Below, piece by piece: positions 40,726-50,836 of a stretch of 57,404 bases of DNA. The translations under genes and the position numbers were made by a program. A model generated the notes under the pieces. The model was not told the origin of the DNA. It worked only from the letters and a program-made list of their open reading frames with translations, and searched no databases. How positions within the stretch are numbered: position 1 is the stretch's first letter; each line of letters starts with the position of its first letter. Source of the DNA: Bacteroidales bacterium UBA3630 (GTDB lineage: Bacteria; Bacteroidota; Bacteroidia; Bacteroidales; P3); contig DFLB01000026.1 in NCBI GenBank assembly GCA_002373995.1, positions 1 to 57,404 on the forward strand. The letters run 5' to 3'.

Positions 40726-41657
40726 AGTTTCTTTTCTATTAGGTATTGGTTGCGGGTGGAGGAGTTGCGGCAGATGAGTTCGCCGAGGAAGCCGGCGAGG
40801 AAGAGCATCAGGCCTACGATGAGCGAGAGCATGGAGAGGTAGAACCAGACGCTGGTGGTGAGGGCGATTTGGCCGGAGAGTCGCATGATGATGACGACGG
40901 CCAGTGCTATAAAGCCGAAGAGGAATGCCGCGCTGCCGATGGCGCCGAAGAAGTGCATCGGTTGTTTGCCGAACTTGGACATGAACATGATGCTCATCAG
41001 GTCGAGGTAGCCGTTGATGAAGCGGTTCATACCGAATTTGGTGACGCCGTATTCGCGTTTCCGGTGCTGGACGACTTTTTCGCCTATTTTGCCGAATCCG
41101 GCCCATTTGGCGATGACGGGTATATAGCGGTGCATTTCGCCGTATACTTCGATGCTTTTCACTACGTCGTGACGGTAGGCTTTCAGGCCGCAGTTGAAGT
41201 CGTGCAGTTGTATGCCGCTCATGCGCCGGGTGGTCCAGTTGAAGAATTTGGAGGGTATGTTTTTGGCGATCTTGGAGTCGTAGCGTTTTTTCTTCCAGCC
41301 TGATACGAGGTCGTAGCGGTCTTCTTTGATCATTTTGTAGAGTTCTGGGACTTCGTCTGGCGAGTCCTGCAGGTCAGCATCCATGGTGACGACGACGTCG
41401 CCGTCGGCAGCGGCGAAGCCGGTGTTCAGGGCAGCCGATTTGCCGTAGTTGCGGCGGAACTTGATGCCTGTCCATGCGGGGTTTTGCTGGTGCAGCTGTT
41501 CGACGACCTGCCATGTGCCGTCGGTGGAGCCGTCGTCTACGACGATTACTTCGTAGCTGAATCGATGTTCGTTCATCACGCGGTCGACCCATTCAGCGAG
41601 ATGAGGCAACGATTCGGCCTCGTTGTATGAGGGTACGATAATGGATATGTCTTTCAT
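40722..41657 (-). CDS. Family 2 glycosyltransferase with C-terminal membrane helices (DPM/ArnC type)
   Basis: 311 residues. The GT-A domain begins ISIIVPSYNEAESLPHLAEW and carries VVDDGSTDGTW and the metal-binding DADLQDSPDEVPEL. The C-terminus has two membrane helices (about 235-260 and 270-295). This is the layout of enzymes that load a sugar onto a polyprenyl phosphate carrier (dolichyl-phosphate mannosyltransferase or ArnC type). Its start overlaps the DUF4199 stop and its stop overlaps ychF, so it is tightly coupled. Confidence 0.93.
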   Translation of the reverse strand: MKDISIIVPSYNEAESLPHLAEWVDRVMNEHRFSYEVIVVDDGSTDGTWQVVEQLHQQNPAWTGIKFRRNYGKSAALNTGFAAADGDVVVTMDADLQDSPDEVPELYKMIKEDRYDLVSGWKKKRYDSKIAKNIPSKFFNWTTRRMSGIQLHDFNCGLKAYRHDVVKSIEVYGEMHRYIPVIAKWAGFGKIGEKVVQHRKREYGVTKFGMNRFINGYLDLMSIMFMSKFGKQPMHFFGAIGSAAFLFGFIALAVVIIMRLSGQIALTTSVWFYLSMLSLIVGLMLFLAGFLGELICRNSSTRNQYLIEKKL

Positions 41658-42172
41658 TGTTTATGTTGTTTTATTTCTGATTTTTCATTCCGGAAGAAGA
41701 TGGCAGCGATGAAGGCGGCGAAGGAGCCCAACAGCAGCAGTTCCACGCCGGCCACTATTGCCCACCATGCGGCCCAGTAGTGCAGCTGGGGGTCTTGCGG
41801 GGTGATGTCTTGCGAGGTCATGTTGTTGGTGAAGAGCACGGTCTGCTCTGCCGACGACAGGCCTACGATCCACAGTATCAACGCGAAGAGCAGTGCGGCG
41901 ACGGCAGCTGTCCCGATGCCGAAGAGCAGTGCTTCTTTGAGTGTTATCTTTTTGTCTGGCAGCGAATTGCGATAGTATGCCATGAAGAGGAAAACGAGTA
42001 CGATCAGGATGCCGTCGAGGGGGAGCGATGTGGGTGTGGGGACGGGGTTGCCGATGAGGAGCCTGACGAGGATGTAAGCTCCGAGCAGCAGTGCCGCGAT
42101 GCCGCCGCAACGCAGGTAGGCGCGCCGGTAGTTGCCGTGGATCTCGCTTTTGTATCTGTGGAATACTCCCAT
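41654..42172 (-). CDS. DUF4199 family membrane protein
   Basis: 172 residues with four predicted membrane helices (about 24-41, 50-66, 80-107, 134-160) and a short cytoplasmic tail. Sequence and position directly before the GT2 gene match DUF4199, commonly paired with this glycosyltransferase in Bacteroidota. Function unknown, possibly assisting the glycolipid step. First gene of the six-gene run to 34958. No consensus -7 box is visible upstream. Confidence 0.85.
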   Translation of the reverse strand: MGVFHRYKSEIHGNYRRAYLRCGGIAALLLGAYILVRLLIGNPVPTPTSLPLDGILIVLVFLFMAYYRNSLPDKKITLKEALLFGIGTAAVAALLFALILWIVGLSSAEQTVLFTNNMTSQDITPQDPQLHYWAAWWAIVAGVELLLLGSFAAFIAAIFFRNEKSEIKQHKQ

Positions 42173-42270
42173 TTTTGTCGTTATGTCTTCAGAATCTGTA
42201 TGTTTCTAATTGTGCTTTTGTTCAGTGTTTGTTTTCGGGTGGCGATCCGATGCTGGAGCGCTGTTGGTCC

Positions 42271-42335
42271 GTTTTTTGTCGGAGCAACCTCGGACCATCC
42301 TCGGACCATCCCCGGACCAGCATCGGACCAAGAGC
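42271..42335 (+). repeat. 11-bp tandem repeat CGGACCATCnn, locus E
   Basis: Border GTTTTTTGTCGGAGC, then CGGACCATCCT, CGGACCATCCC, CGGACCAGCAT and the closing CGGACCAAGAGC, flanked by TTTGGATGG as at locus A. It lies in the gap between DUF4199 and the AsmA gene. Confidence 0.9.
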
Positions 42336-42342
42336 TTTGGAT

Positions 42343-42384
42343 GGTAGCAGGTAGCAGGTAGCTGGTAGCGGGTAGCGGGGTAGT
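42343..42384. repeat. GGTAGCN heptamer tandem repeat
   Basis: Six imperfect units GGTAGCA, GGTAGCA, GGTAGCT, GGTAGCG, GGTAGCG, GGTAGTG, directly beside 11-bp locus E, then GACGGCT twice. The related array at 35811 lies inside a gene. Confidence 0.8.
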
Positions 42385-42416
42385 GTGCTGACGGCTGACG
42401 GCTCCCTGCTACCGGC

Positions 42417-45410
42417 TTATCTTACATTGTTTTCGAGGGCTTGACGGACTTTGCGTTTCATTTCGAGGGTTCGTTTTTCCACTTCGCCGCGGCGGGAGGG
42501 TTTGTAGAGGTCGGCGTAGCGTACTTGGCCGAGGGAGATTTTGGGTTGTTTGAGTGTGCCGGTGATGTCGACGCCGACTTTGGCGAGGAGTGGGTTTTTG
42601 AGCAGTTCGATGTGGTAGCCGCATTCGCCGGAGAGGAGGTGTTTGCCGGAGGCGCAGAGTTGGTATTTGCCTATGTTGAGGAGGAAGGGGAAGACTTCTA
42701 TTTCGCGGCGGAGGCATGTCATTTCGACGCTGAGGCTGTCGACTTTGATTTTGTTGTCTTTGTCTTTCCAGCTTTTGAATTGCATGAGTTTGGCGATTTG
42801 TGCGATGGAGTTGTTGTCGAGGAGGACGAGGTTTTGTCCGCTGATGGCTGCGGAGCCGAGGAGGGTGCTCATTTTGGGTTTGTAGCGTGCGTTGAGGTAG
42901 CCTTCGCCGGCGAGGTGGAAGTTGGCGTTGCCGTTGAAGGCTGAGAGCATGGGGACGAGGGTGTCGACGACGGGTATCATGTCGAGGAGTTCGTCGATTT
43001 GGATGTCGAGGAGGTGGAAGTCGAGGGCGACGAAGAGGTTGTTTGGGCGTGGGGAGCGGTAGAGTGCGGTGAGTTGCATGGTGGCGGCTTTGCATACGAA
43101 GCCTATCTGGTCGAGTATGGCGGTGCCGTCTTTGATGGTGAGGGCGCCGGCGACGTCGCCGAGGTCGTTGCCGAAGGCGAGGGAGCGGTGTATGTGTGTG
43201 TGGAGTGTGAGGTCGACGTCTTTAGGTACGATGAAGGGGTTGGCGTCTTTGGGGACGTTGTCTTCCTGGCGCATTTGTTCGAGGGTGTCGGGGTCTGTGC
43301 CGCTGCCGCTGAAGAGGTCCATGAGTTGGTCGACGTCGGTGTATTCAGATACGAAGTTGAGGTCGCCCCAGAGGGTGGCTTTTTTGTCGATCCATTGTTC
43401 GAGGTTTCTCACGGAGCCGTAGAGTTGGAAGTCGCTGCGGCCGAGTTTGATGTCGGCGTTGCGTATTTCGCAGGCGGTGGGGCGGTAGGTGAAGTCGAAG
43501 TCGTTGAGGGTGGCTTGTTCGGCGAGGGAGGGTGTTTTCACGATGGCGTTGCGGAGGTGGATGTCGAGCAGGGGGTTGTATTTTTTGAGTGTGTTGGTCT
43601 GGGTGGAGTCGAGGCGTAGGGCACCGGAGAGGTCGAGGGAGGAGAGGGAGATTTGTGTGGAGTCGAGGGAGGCTGAGGTGGGTCCGAGGGCGAGGGTGAG
43701 GGTTGCGGCGAGTTGTTCGCGCGTTATATTATTGATACCAATATTTATATCGGGTTGGTCGACGGCGGCAGCGATGGAGTTCATGTTGAATTCAAGGTGG
43801 GATCCGCTTAGGTGTGCATCGGCCATTTTGTCGGTGTGTTTAAGGGCGGGCAGTTGCACTGCGACGGCGAGGTCGGGTGCTGAGAGGTGGATGCTGTCGT
43901 ATTGTATGTCGAGGTTTTTAAAGTTGATGTTCCCGTCGGCTCTCATTTTGTTGAATGCTTTCTGTTTGAGCTGGCTCATTTTGAAGTCCACGTGCATGTC
44001 TATCCGGGCATTGCCTTCGGCTGAGAGTGGCAGGCTGTCGGGGAGCATGGGTTTTGCGTCTTCGAGGGGGAGTGAGCCTTTGATTTTGGCATCGACGTGC
44101 ATGTCGCCGAGGAGGTTGTCTACTTTGCCACTGACGCTGAGGTCGGTGTTGCGGGTGTGGGCGAGGAGGTTTTTGACGGTGACGGTGCTGGATGATTGCT
44201 TGGAGAGGTCGACCCAAGCGGAGAGGTCGCCGTTGATGCGGTTGACGTTATAGGGCAGAGCTGCGGGGTAGTGGAAGCGACCGTCGGCGAGTTGCACGGA
44301 GGCTGTCACGATGGGCTGGGTGTTGCCTGGTTTGTCGTTGAAAGCGAGGGCGTCGAGGCATATCTTGCCGTCAACATCCATTCCCTTGGGCAGTACCTGC
44401 ATAGGCAATAGGGCAAGCAGAGGTGCCACCTGCCAGTTACCATCGGTGGCGATATTGATGTTGTACATCAAGGAATCTATACGAGCCACACCATTCACCA
44501 TGAGGGCATATTCGTCGAGGGCGATGCGTCCTTCCTTGATGTTCACACGCTGCGAGAGGTCGTCGCGGTAGTGGAAGGGGAGCTCGGCGGTCAGCAGGTC
44601 GTGGTTCGATGCCTGCAGCCGCTCGTTGACCATGTCGTTGAACTGTCCTTTCTTGACGTTGAGTTTCAGCTTGCCGTCAAGTTCTTTCATATTGCCTTCG
44701 GCTTTGAGGGCGAGGGCCATGTTGTCGAGCATGGCGTTGATGTTTGTGTCGCCGGTGCTGTCCTGAGTGACGAGGGCAATGCGGTCGGTGCCGAGGTTGA
44801 GGGTGGCATCCACCCTACCTTCTTTCAGCGAGCCAACGATGCTGAGGTCAAGATCGTGGAGGGCGGCGTCGATGCCGTTTTTTGCGCTGGCGAACGAGGC
44901 GTTGAGGTTGGAGACTTTGATTTTGCGCAGGTCGATCTGCGGCAGGCTGTCGAGGCTGAAGGTGCTCTTGGTGGTGTCTTTTTCTTTGTCGCTGTGGGGG
45001 AAGATGTTGAAGTTGCTCTTGCCCTCGTTGTCGACATAGAGGCGGGCCTGCACGTCGGTGAGTAGCACTTGGTGCACCAGCACCTTTTTTTCCTTGAGGA
45101 ATTTCTTGACATCGACGCCGACGGTGAGGTTACCTATGCGGGCCACGGTGTCGCTTGGGGCTCCAGACATGGGGTTGACGACATAGACGTGGTCCACTGT
45201 CAGGCCGGCGTCAGGAAAGGTTTTGAAAAGGGTCAGGTTGACGCGGTCGAAGTGAGTGTCGCAGTTGACATAGTTGGTTGCCAGTTTGTTGACGATCTTG
45301 GTTAGCTGGCTTGGTGTGAAAACGAGCCATAGCGCCACAGCTGCCACGATGACGACCAAGCCGAGCAATGAGCCAAGAGAGATGAGTGCTATCTTCCAAC
45401 CTTTTTTCAT
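42417..45410 (-). CDS. AsmA-family protein
   Basis: 997 residues. One N-terminal membrane helix (about 8-32) is followed by the AsmA N-terminal domain (VFTPSQLTKIVNKLATNYVN, FKTFPDAGLTVDHVYVVNPM) and a very long beta-rich extracytoplasmic region. A C-terminal AsmA-like portion (NNLFVALDFHLLDIQIDELL, NANFHLAGEGYLNARYKPKM, CGYHIELLKNPLLAKVGVDI) closes the protein. AsmA proteins form lipid-transfer bridges or affect outer-membrane assembly. It overlaps the upstream lipoprotein gene by four bases and is last in the pyrE-to-AsmA run. Confidence 0.93.
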   Translation of the reverse strand: MKKGWKIALISLGSLLGLVVIVAAVALWLVFTPSQLTKIVNKLATNYVNCDTHFDRVNLTLFKTFPDAGLTVDHVYVVNPMSGAPSDTVARIGNLTVGVDVKKFLKEKKVLVHQVLLTDVQARLYVDNEGKSNFNIFPHSDKEKDTTKSTFSLDSLPQIDLRKIKVSNLNASFASAKNGIDAALHDLDLSIVGSLKEGRVDATLNLGTDRIALVTQDSTGDTNINAMLDNMALALKAEGNMKELDGKLKLNVKKGQFNDMVNERLQASNHDLLTAELPFHYRDDLSQRVNIKEGRIALDEYALMVNGVARIDSLMYNINIATDGNWQVAPLLALLPMQVLPKGMDVDGKICLDALAFNDKPGNTQPIVTASVQLADGRFHYPAALPYNVNRINGDLSAWVDLSKQSSSTVTVKNLLAHTRNTDLSVSGKVDNLLGDMHVDAKIKGSLPLEDAKPMLPDSLPLSAEGNARIDMHVDFKMSQLKQKAFNKMRADGNINFKNLDIQYDSIHLSAPDLAVAVQLPALKHTDKMADAHLSGSHLEFNMNSIAAAVDQPDINIGINNITREQLAATLTLALGPTSASLDSTQISLSSLDLSGALRLDSTQTNTLKKYNPLLDIHLRNAIVKTPSLAEQATLNDFDFTYRPTACEIRNADIKLGRSDFQLYGSVRNLEQWIDKKATLWGDLNFVSEYTDVDQLMDLFSGSGTDPDTLEQMRQEDNVPKDANPFIVPKDVDLTLHTHIHRSLAFGNDLGDVAGALTIKDGTAILDQIGFVCKAATMQLTALYRSPRPNNLFVALDFHLLDIQIDELLDMIPVVDTLVPMLSAFNGNANFHLAGEGYLNARYKPKMSTLLGSAAISGQNLVLLDNNSIAQIAKLMQFKSWKDKDNKIKVDSLSVEMTCLRREIEVFPFLLNIGKYQLCASGKHLLSGECGYHIELLKNPLLAKVGVDITGTLKQPKISLGQVRYADLYKPSRRGEVEKRTLEMKRKVRQALENNVR

Positions 45411-45832
45411 TTCTTGCTGCGTTTTGTGAGGTTATAACTCAGACCGTATTCGTCGCGCCAGGTCATGGTGGTTGCGTTGATGTCAGTGATGTAATAGTAT
45501 TTGGGTACATCCTGGTTGGCCATTGCGCCCGGGAAGTCGAACATCAGCACATCGCCGTCGCTGATGTACCACGTGTAGGTCAGGTTGCTCATTTCTTCGG
45601 TCATTTCGGGTTCGCCGTCTTCCGGATCGGGTGTTTCGTCCCAGGTGACACCTGTTCCGTCGCTCTTGAAGCGCCAGTATTCGTAAGGATTGTTGGCTTT
45701 GGCCCAAAGGCCGGTCACCTGCTGAGCGTCCACTTCCAGCCGTTCGTCGTTGTTTCTCTTGTTGCATCCTGCCAGCAATCCTGCCGCCATGGCCGCCACA
45801 ATGAGCATGCTTGTTATCTTTCTGTTTCTCAT
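45407..45832 (-). CDS. Small lipocalin-like lipoprotein
   Basis: 141 residues with a lipobox LLAGC (Cys23). The mature part (VTGLWAKANNPYEYWRFKSDGTGVTWDET, read in parts, with TYTWYISDGDVLMF and TMTWRDEYG) matches the pattern of small lipocalin-like proteins with a G-x-W start. It overlaps hpt upstream and the AsmA gene downstream by four bases each. Role unknown; coupling with AsmA suggests an envelope function. Confidence 0.8.
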   Translation of the reverse strand: MRNRKITSMLIVAAMAAGLLAGCNKRNNDERLEVDAQQVTGLWAKANNPYEYWRFKSDGTGVTWDETPDPEDGEPEMTEEMSNLTYTWYISDGDVLMFDFPGAMANQDVPKYYYITDINATTMTWRDEYGLSYNLTKRSKK

Positions 45833-46386
45833 TTTGATACTTTGATCACTGAATCCTGAATATCCCGATGCACCATCACTTCCGGCAGCGCGCGCCCCTG
45901 TTCGTCATAGTCGAGGCCGTAGCCAACGATGAACTCGTTGCCGATTTCGCGTCCCACATAGTCTACCCGATAGTCGCCCTTGAAGGCTTCGGGTTTGAAG
46001 AACAGTGCACATATCCTCACGCTGCGCGGATGCAGGGCTTCGGCAGCAGAAAGTATGTGCCTCATCGAGAAGCCACTGTCCACCACATCCTCCACTATCA
46101 GCACGTCCCTGCCTTCAATGTTCGGCGGGAACGGCATCACGCACCTCACCTCGCCGGTGCTTTTCATGCCATTGTACGAAGCGTAGCGGACGAAACTCAC
46201 CTCACACGGCACCGTCAGTCTCCGCACCAGGTCGGAAGCGAACATGAAAGCACCTGTCAGTATGGGACATGCCACCAGGTCTTTGCCGGCATAGTCCTCG
46301 CTGATACGTGCCGCCAAACGCCGCACGATGCTGTCAATCTCTTTTTCCGTGACGAACGGAACGAACTCTTTGTCCTTAATCTTCAT
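45829..46386 (-). CDS. hpt: Hypoxanthine phosphoribosyltransferase
   Basis: 185 residues from MKIKDKEFVPFVTEKEIDS. The PRPP-binding motif VLIVEDVVDSGFSMRHIL is present, with CPILTGAFMFASDLVRRL near the N-terminus and VDYVGREIGNEFIVGYGLDY near the C-terminus. It salvages hypoxanthine and guanine to IMP/GMP. An upstream extension of the frame overlaps the FGE-like gene and is not coding. It starts 8 bases after the FGE-like gene's stop. Confidence 0.96.
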   Translation of the reverse strand: MKIKDKEFVPFVTEKEIDSIVRRLAARISEDYAGKDLVACPILTGAFMFASDLVRRLTVPCEVSFVRYASYNGMKSTGEVRCVMPFPPNIEGRDVLIVEDVVDSGFSMRHILSAAEALHPRSVRICALFFKPEAFKGDYRVDYVGREIGNEFIVGYGLDYDEQGRALPEVMVHRDIQDSVIKVSK

Positions 46387-46394
46387 ATTGCACC

Positions 46395-47210
46395 TCATTC
46401 CTCTCCATCCATCACCACCCGCAGGCCGTAGTATTCGCTGCTCGCGTCGGGCACATACCATCCGCGGTCGTAGACCGTGCAGGCGGCCGACACGCTGTTG
46501 TAGTGACCGCCTCGCAACACACGGCTTTCGCCATAGTCCAGCAGTCCGCTGGTGGAGGTCGGTTCTCCGTAGCTGGCCATGCGGTCGGCGCACCATTCGG
46601 CCACATTGCCGCTCATGTCGTACAACCCCAACGCATTCGGCTCCAGGCAGCCCACGACGTGTGTCCTGCGTTCACTGTTGACGCAAAACCATGCGTAGCG
46701 CGCCAGCTCTCCTCGCCGGCAACCCGCATAGGGCAACCGTTGCCCTCCCCGCGCCGCGTACTCCCACTCCGCCTCCGACGGCAGGCGAAACCGCCTCCCC
46801 GTCATCTGGCTTAGCAGGGTGACAAACTGTTGCGCTTCATTCCACGACACATGCTCCACCGGCAGCGAGTCGTTGCCGGTGAACTTCGACGGGTTTTCCC
46901 CCATCACGGCCGTCCACAGCGCTTGCGTCACCTCGTGGCGGCAGATGTAAAAACCCGCCACTTCGACGCGATGCTCTGGACGCGAAGCCTCGTAGCTGTG
47001 ACTCACGCCCTCGGGCGTGGTATTGCAGCCCATCATGAAGCTCCCACCTTCCACCCACACCATCTCCACCGTCAACCCGCCGGGCACTTCTACCCTCACC
47101 ACGCTGTCCTGCGCTTCAACAGAATTGAAAACCGAAAACGGGAAACCGAGAACGATCCCTATACATATCGCCGCCCTCAGCATCCTGGATATCAAACCAT
47201 ATCGTTTCAT
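46395..47210 (-). CDS. Exported FGE/SUMF1-fold protein
   Basis: 271 residues with a signal peptide (to about EAQ at 34). The formylglycine-generating-enzyme-like fold is clear: EMVWVEGGSFMMGCN, HRVEVAGFYICRHEVTQALW, PVEHVSWNEAQQFV, RLPSEAEWEYAARGG, NALGLYDMSGNVAEWCADR and VLRGGHYNSVSAACTVYDRG. The active-site C-x-P-S-R of true formylglycine-generating enzymes is not present (SAACTVYDRG stands near that place). It is therefore probably not a sulfatase activator. Its role is unknown. Confidence 0.9.
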   Translation of the reverse strand: MKRYGLISRMLRAAICIGIVLGFPFSVFNSVEAQDSVVRVEVPGGLTVEMVWVEGGSFMMGCNTTPEGVSHSYEASRPEHRVEVAGFYICRHEVTQALWTAVMGENPSKFTGNDSLPVEHVSWNEAQQFVTLLSQMTGRRFRLPSEAEWEYAARGGQRLPYAGCRRGELARYAWFCVNSERRTHVVGCLEPNALGLYDMSGNVAEWCADRMASYGEPTSTSGLLDYGESRVLRGGHYNSVSAACTVYDRGWYVPDASSEYYGLRVVMDGEE

Positions 47211-47264
47211 CTTCCAATTCCCAATTCAGCTTTGACCCTTCTCTCCCTCACGCATTCGCTCTTC

Positions 47265-47921
47265 CTATTTGTCCATGTGCTCGTCGCTCCACTTCTCGGG
47301 GTTCACACGCCATGCAGCGAGGCTCTCCAGCGCGTCGGCGTGGATATAATCCTCCTCCTTGGCCACCCCGATGAGGGTGTCATAGTCCGTCAGCGTCACC
47401 AACTCCACCTGCTCGTGCTCGAAGTTGTCGGAAGCCACCTTCAGACCATAGGTGAAGATGGCAGCCATGCCCTTCACCACACAGCCCTTCTCCCGTAGCG
47501 CCTTCACGGCAATCAGCGAACTCTTGCCCGTCGACACCAGGTCCTCAATGACCACCACCGACTGGCCCGCATGTATCTCGCCCTCAATCTGATTCGTCAA
47601 ACCATGACTCTTCTGCTCCGAGCGCACATACACGAACGGCTTGCCCAGCTCCTGCGCCACCAGCGCACCCTGCGCTATGCCGCCCGTCGCCACTCCGGCT
47701 ATCACATCCACGTCGCCCCACGTGTCCCTTACAACGTCCACGAAGCGCTGGCGGATAAATGTGCGTATCTCAGGATACGACAAAGTGACCCGATTGTCAC
47801 AATAAATGGGCGATTTTCGCCCCGATGCCCACGTGAAAGGATGCTCGTTATTCAGCTTTACCGCTTTCACTGTCAATAGGAAATTGGCCGTCTGTGCGGC
47901 CGTGCTGTTAGTATTAATCAT
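47265..47921 (-). CDS. pyrE: Orotate phosphoribosyltransferase
   Basis: 218 residues. Converts orotate and PRPP to OMP in pyrimidine synthesis. Motifs: FTWASGRKSPIYCDNRVTLS near the N-terminus, DVIAGVATGGIAQGALVAQE, PFVYVRSEQKSHGLTNQIEG and the PRPP loop VVIEDLVSTGKSS. A -7 box ends only 4 bases before the ATG, so the transcript should be leaderless or nearly so. It heads the run to the AsmA gene, although a 54-base gap follows. Confidence 0.96.
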   Translation of the reverse strand: MINTNSTAAQTANFLLTVKAVKLNNEHPFTWASGRKSPIYCDNRVTLSYPEIRTFIRQRFVDVVRDTWGDVDVIAGVATGGIAQGALVAQELGKPFVYVRSEQKSHGLTNQIEGEIHAGQSVVVIEDLVSTGKSSLIAVKALREKGCVVKGMAAIFTYGLKVASDNFEHEQVELVTLTDYDTLIGVAKEEDYIHADALESLAAWRVNPEKWSDEHMDK

Positions 47922-47925
47922 GCCG

Positions 47926-47933
47926 CAAAAATA
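47926..47933 (-). promoter_or_regulatory. -7 box (TATTTTTG) for pyrE, leaderless arrangement
   Basis: Exact TAnnTTTG match on the minus strand. Only CGGC separates the box from the pyrE ATG, placing the expected transcription start at or next to the start codon. Confidence 0.7.
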
Positions 47934-47990
47934 GTAAAAAAATATATAATAGACGAATTTTTTTTATCTCCACCCCTCCTCCACCCTCTC

Positions 47991-48056
47991 TTCCTAAGCA
48001 TATCCTAAGCACTACCTAAGCATATCCTAAGCATATCCAAGGCGCATCCTCTGCAT
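47991..48056. repeat. 11-bp tandem repeat TCCTAAGCATA, locus 3 (6 units)
   Basis: Units TCCTAAGCATA, TCCTAAGCACT, ACCTAAGCATA, TCCTAAGCATA, TCCAAGGCGCA, then the closing TCCTCTGCATA. It lies in the 332-base divergent pyrE/hppA region, which otherwise holds the two promoters and AT-rich sequence without a gene. Confidence 0.9.
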
Positions 48057-48203
48057 AATGTCATTTTTGTTTGGATTTTTCTTAAACACCTGAAAGCCAA
48101 CCACTATCTTGTCAAAACGTCCGCCCTCCTCTCCCGCCCTCGCACCAACAAGCCCTTTTTTTGTTAAAAATGCATATTTTTTCGCCATTTGTTAAAATTT
48201 GTT

Positions 48204-48211
48204 TATATTTG
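48204..48211 (+). promoter_or_regulatory. -7 box (TATATTTG) for hppA
   Basis: Exact match, 42 bases upstream of the hppA ATG, in an AT-rich region. Confidence 0.75.
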
Positions 48212-48253
48212 TAGGTCATTTCAGAAACAGAGTTTTCACAAAAAAAACACTAT

Positions 48254-50653
<2,400 letters not shown>

Positions 50654-50684
50654 CTGCATCCTATTGGAAATTATTCGACTTCCT

Positions 50685-50718
50685 GCGACCCCGCACTCTC
50701 CGTCGGGGTCGCTTTTTT
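50685..50718 (+). terminator. Terminator of hppA
   Basis: GCGACCCCG (50685-50693) pairs with CGGGGTCGC (50704-50712), followed by six T residues. Confidence 0.95.
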
Positions 50719-50760
50719 ATCTCGCATTGCTTTTTTCTATAACGTTTAAATTTTATTTCT

Positions 50761-50768
50761 TATATTTG
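50761..50768 (+). promoter_or_regulatory. -7 box (TATATTTG) for the lipoprotein-DUF5723 operon
   Basis: Exact match 68 bases upstream of the ATG at 50837 and past the hppA terminator. Confidence 0.75.
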
Positions 50769-50836
50769 CAAATGGTGTACATTGTGCACTTTTTTAGTAA
50801 AAAATTGATATTCAGTATTAAACAAATCAAATAAAC

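Noticed and set aside
40726..41106. A 127-residue N-terminal extension of YchF
   Set aside because: It is Arg/His/Pro-rich shadow coding of the GT2 gene; YchF homology begins exactly at MSLQCGIVG.
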